A stretch of DNA of 6,364 nucleotides, from positions 1 through 6,364 of the forward strand of contig CAKPAK010000069.1 of NCBI GenBank assembly GCA_934132915.1, written 5' to 3'. Position numbers and translations under genes: made by a program. Positions 4,973 through 6,364 of the stretch are shown piece after piece (position 1 is the stretch's first letter; each line of letters opens with the position of its first letter). Below the pieces are notes generated by a model. The model worked only from the letters and a program-made list of their open reading frames with translations, ran no database searches and was not told the origin of the DNA. The stretch comes from an uncultured Bacilli bacterium. GTDB taxonomy: Bacteria; Bacillota_I; Bacilli_A; RF39; UBA660.

Positions 4973-6058
4973 ATGATGATGCAAAAAAAGTATAATTTTT
5001 CATGGAAAAGATGGATTATAATTGGGGTGGTAGTTGTTCTTTTTATGGGGAGTTGGATTTTATTTATCAGTAGGAGTGAAAAGGGGAAGAGTCTATTTTA
5101 TAATTCTGATGCGAGTTTGAAAATTGTTCCATTAGAGACGAGTAAGATAGAACTTGAAGATTACGTTACTAATGAATTTTCTATTAAAAAGCCTAAAGGG
5201 TGGAAAGTGGATACATTGGGAGATTATATTCACTACACCATTAAGGTATATCATCCAGAGAATTCTATTTATCAGTTTTTCTTTAATACGAAAACTGAGG
5301 GATATAATAAATCGGAGGAAGCGAAAAGATGGCAACAAACTTATTATCCCAATAATATGTTTGCTAAAACGAGTGTAATAGGGACAAAAGATACGGAAGG
5401 TTTTTATAAAATATTTAATGATTTAGGTCCTTTGAATAATACTAGTACATTTACCTTCCCTACATTAACTGATTTTACTGTAGTTGAGAATTTAGGGAAA
5501 GGTAATTTTGGGGGAGATATGTTAAGGGCAACATTTAAGGATGGAAATGGGAAAGAGGGAGAAGGAATGTTTACGGCTTATGTATATGATGTTGGTCCTT
5601 ATTATGTATATGAGAATATTATTTCGGGGAGGCAAATTGATATACAATATTTAAATGTGTATGATGCTATTTTTATTACTGCGCCAAAAGATGAATTTAT
5701 TGATTGGGAAGAAACCTTAAGTACGATTGCGTCTTCGTTAAATTTTACTGATACATTTATTAATGGATTTAATCAAGAACAAGATAATGTTATTGGTACA
5801 TTTCAAAAGGTGCGAGAAATTGGTAATCAAATAAGTGATGGAATTATGGATTCTTGGAATAAGAGAAATCAGTCTTTTGATATAATGAGTCAAAAACAGA
5901 GTGATGCTACTTTAGGTTATGAAAGAGTATATGATACGGAAACGAATGAGATTTATAAGGCATATAATGGATTTACTGATGAATATGATGGTGAGAGATA
6001 TAAACCTATAACGGATGATATGTATTCAGAGAAAATAAGTGGATATGTAGAAAAATAG
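4973..6058 (+). CDS. Membrane-anchored extracytoplasmic protein of unknown function
   Basis: A 361-residue protein that I cannot assign to a named family. A short basic cytoplasmic N-terminus (KKYNFSWKRW) precedes one hydrophobic segment at about 14-33, with no cleavage site or lipobox, so the remaining ~325 residues should be anchored outside the membrane. That part is rich in Tyr, Phe, Asn, Asp and Thr. It begins with FSIKKPKGWKV at 69-79, a start seen in many secreted beta-rich domains, and includes RATFKDGNGKEGEGMFTAYV near 185-204. A polar C-terminal block (QKQSDATLGYERVYDTET at about 307-324, ending SGYVEK) looks conserved: I recall similar C-termini in hypothetical proteins of gut Bacillota, unverified. 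No enzyme motif and no cysteine is visible. It stands alone between the terminator at 4765 and a gene-poor tail. Confidence 0.88.
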   Translation: MMMQKKYNFSWKRWIIIGVVVVLFMGSWILFISRSEKGKSLFYNSDASLKIVPLETSKIELEDYVTNEFSIKKPKGWKVDTLGDYIHYTIKVYHPENSIYQFFFNTKTEGYNKSEEAKRWQQTYYPNNMFAKTSVIGTKDTEGFYKIFNDLGPLNNTSTFTFPTLTDFTVVENLGKGNFGGDMLRATFKDGNGKEGEGMFTAYVYDVGPYYVYENIISGRQIDIQYLNVYDAIFITAPKDEFIDWEETLSTIASSLNFTDTFINGFNQEQDNVIGTFQKVREIGNQISDGIMDSWNKRNQSFDIMSQKQSDATLGYERVYDTETNEIYKAYNGFTDEYDGERYKPITDDMYSEKISGYVEK

Positions 6059-6065
6059 GTATAAT

Positions 6066-6277
6066 ATGGGGAATATTGATGTTGTTTTAGTTGGGATTGG
6101 TGAAAAGTACTTTTAGAGAAGAGGAATGCTATTAAGGCTGTTTTAAGGGAAGAGATTTTTGACTTTGAATTTGGAGGGAGAGACGAAAGAGATTGTTATA
6201 GAGGATCAGGTATCATTTTTTTGTCGGGAAAGTGGAGAAAAATATTATTTCTTATTGAATTCTTGGTGAAAAGATGA
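6066..6277 (+). pseudogene. Fragmented open frames, possible decayed or very small gene
   Basis: No intact gene of normal size is present. Three segments read like protein in two frames: 6066-6116 (ATG, MGNIDVVLVGIGEKYF), 6104-6277 in another frame without a start (KVLLEKRNAIKAVLREE and on), and 6159-6269 back in the first frame, which from TTG 6159 would be 36 residues (MTLNLEGETKEIVIEDQ, ending YYFLLNSW). The last ends one base before a hairpin at 6270. Two frameshifts in an old small gene would explain the pattern; so would chance in AT-rich DNA. I recognise no family. Confidence 0.2.
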
Positions 6278-6297
6278 TATGGTATAGTCTCATCTTT
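6270..6297 (+). other. Eight-bp perfect hairpin
   Basis: AAAGATGA (6270-6277) pairs perfectly with TCATCTTT (6290-6297) around a 12-base loop. Five T's follow at 6303-6307, a little too far for a classic terminator. It may protect or end a transcript coming from the membrane protein gene. Confidence 0.45.
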
Positions 6298-6314
6298 GAC
6301 ACTTTTTAAAGGAT

Positions 6315-6359
6315 AAAAACTCCCTAACCCTTATTTTGAAAGGCTTTAGAGAGCTTTTT
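6315..6359 (+). terminator. Probable bidirectional intrinsic terminator
   Basis: AAAAACTCCCTAA (6315-6327) pairs with TTAGAGAGCTTTT (6346-6358) with two mismatches (6323/6350 and 6319/6354), and an inner CCTT/AAGG helix (6329-6332 with 6340-6343) may close the loop. The + strand ends in five T's (6355-6359) and the minus strand in a matching run from the A's at 6315-6319. A two-way terminator suggests, without proving, a convergent gene just right of the window. Confidence 0.6.
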
Positions 6360-6364
6360 AGTAT

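Noticed and set aside
6060..6065. TATAAT directly after the membrane protein gene as a promoter
   Set aside because: No -35-like box at 16-18 bases and no TG extension; such boxes are frequent by chance in DNA this AT-rich.

Overview
The window is a very AT-rich stretch of bacterial chromosome with four protein genes, all on the + strand. The low GC, strong purine-rich Shine-Dalgarno sites, T-rich intrinsic terminators and gene families (a bifunctional-type Rel, RelP/RelQ-like small alarmone synthetase domains, a low-molecular-weight penicillin-binding protein) point to a low-GC Bacillota, perhaps a gut lineage related to Erysipelotrichia or Clostridia. That placement is inference.

Layout: (1) 1-1466, the 3' two thirds of the long stringent-response enzyme Rel, cut by the window's left edge. 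(2) 1467-2173, about 700 bases with no recognisable gene; it holds a 43-bp tandem duplication, a terminator-like folded element, a long inverted repeat and, at its right end, a strong sigma-A-type promoter and Shine-Dalgarno site. (3) 2177-3430, the most unusual gene: one polypeptide with two complete RelA/SpoT-type small alarmone synthetase domains in tandem. (4) 3530-4705, a secreted D-alanyl-D-alanine carboxypeptidase, followed by a clear terminator. (5) 4706-4972, a spacer with TATAAT boxes and two small hairpins. (6) 4973-6058, a membrane-anchored extracytoplasmic protein of unknown function. (7) 6059-6364, no convincing gene: fragments of open frame that may be a decayed or very small gene, then two hairpins, the last able to terminate in both directions.

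Functional reading: the first two genes concern (p)ppGpp. Rel of this type makes and, through an HD domain lying outside the window, degrades the alarmone, while the second gene should add hydrolase-independent synthesis under its own promoter. The last two proteins act at the cell envelope. Each gene appears to be transcribed separately, so proximity does not prove joint function. The best candidate for something undescribed is the two-headed synthetase: its halves are about half identical by hand alignment, both keep the Asp and Glu expected for catalysis, and they differ from each other within the nucleotide-binding G-loop.
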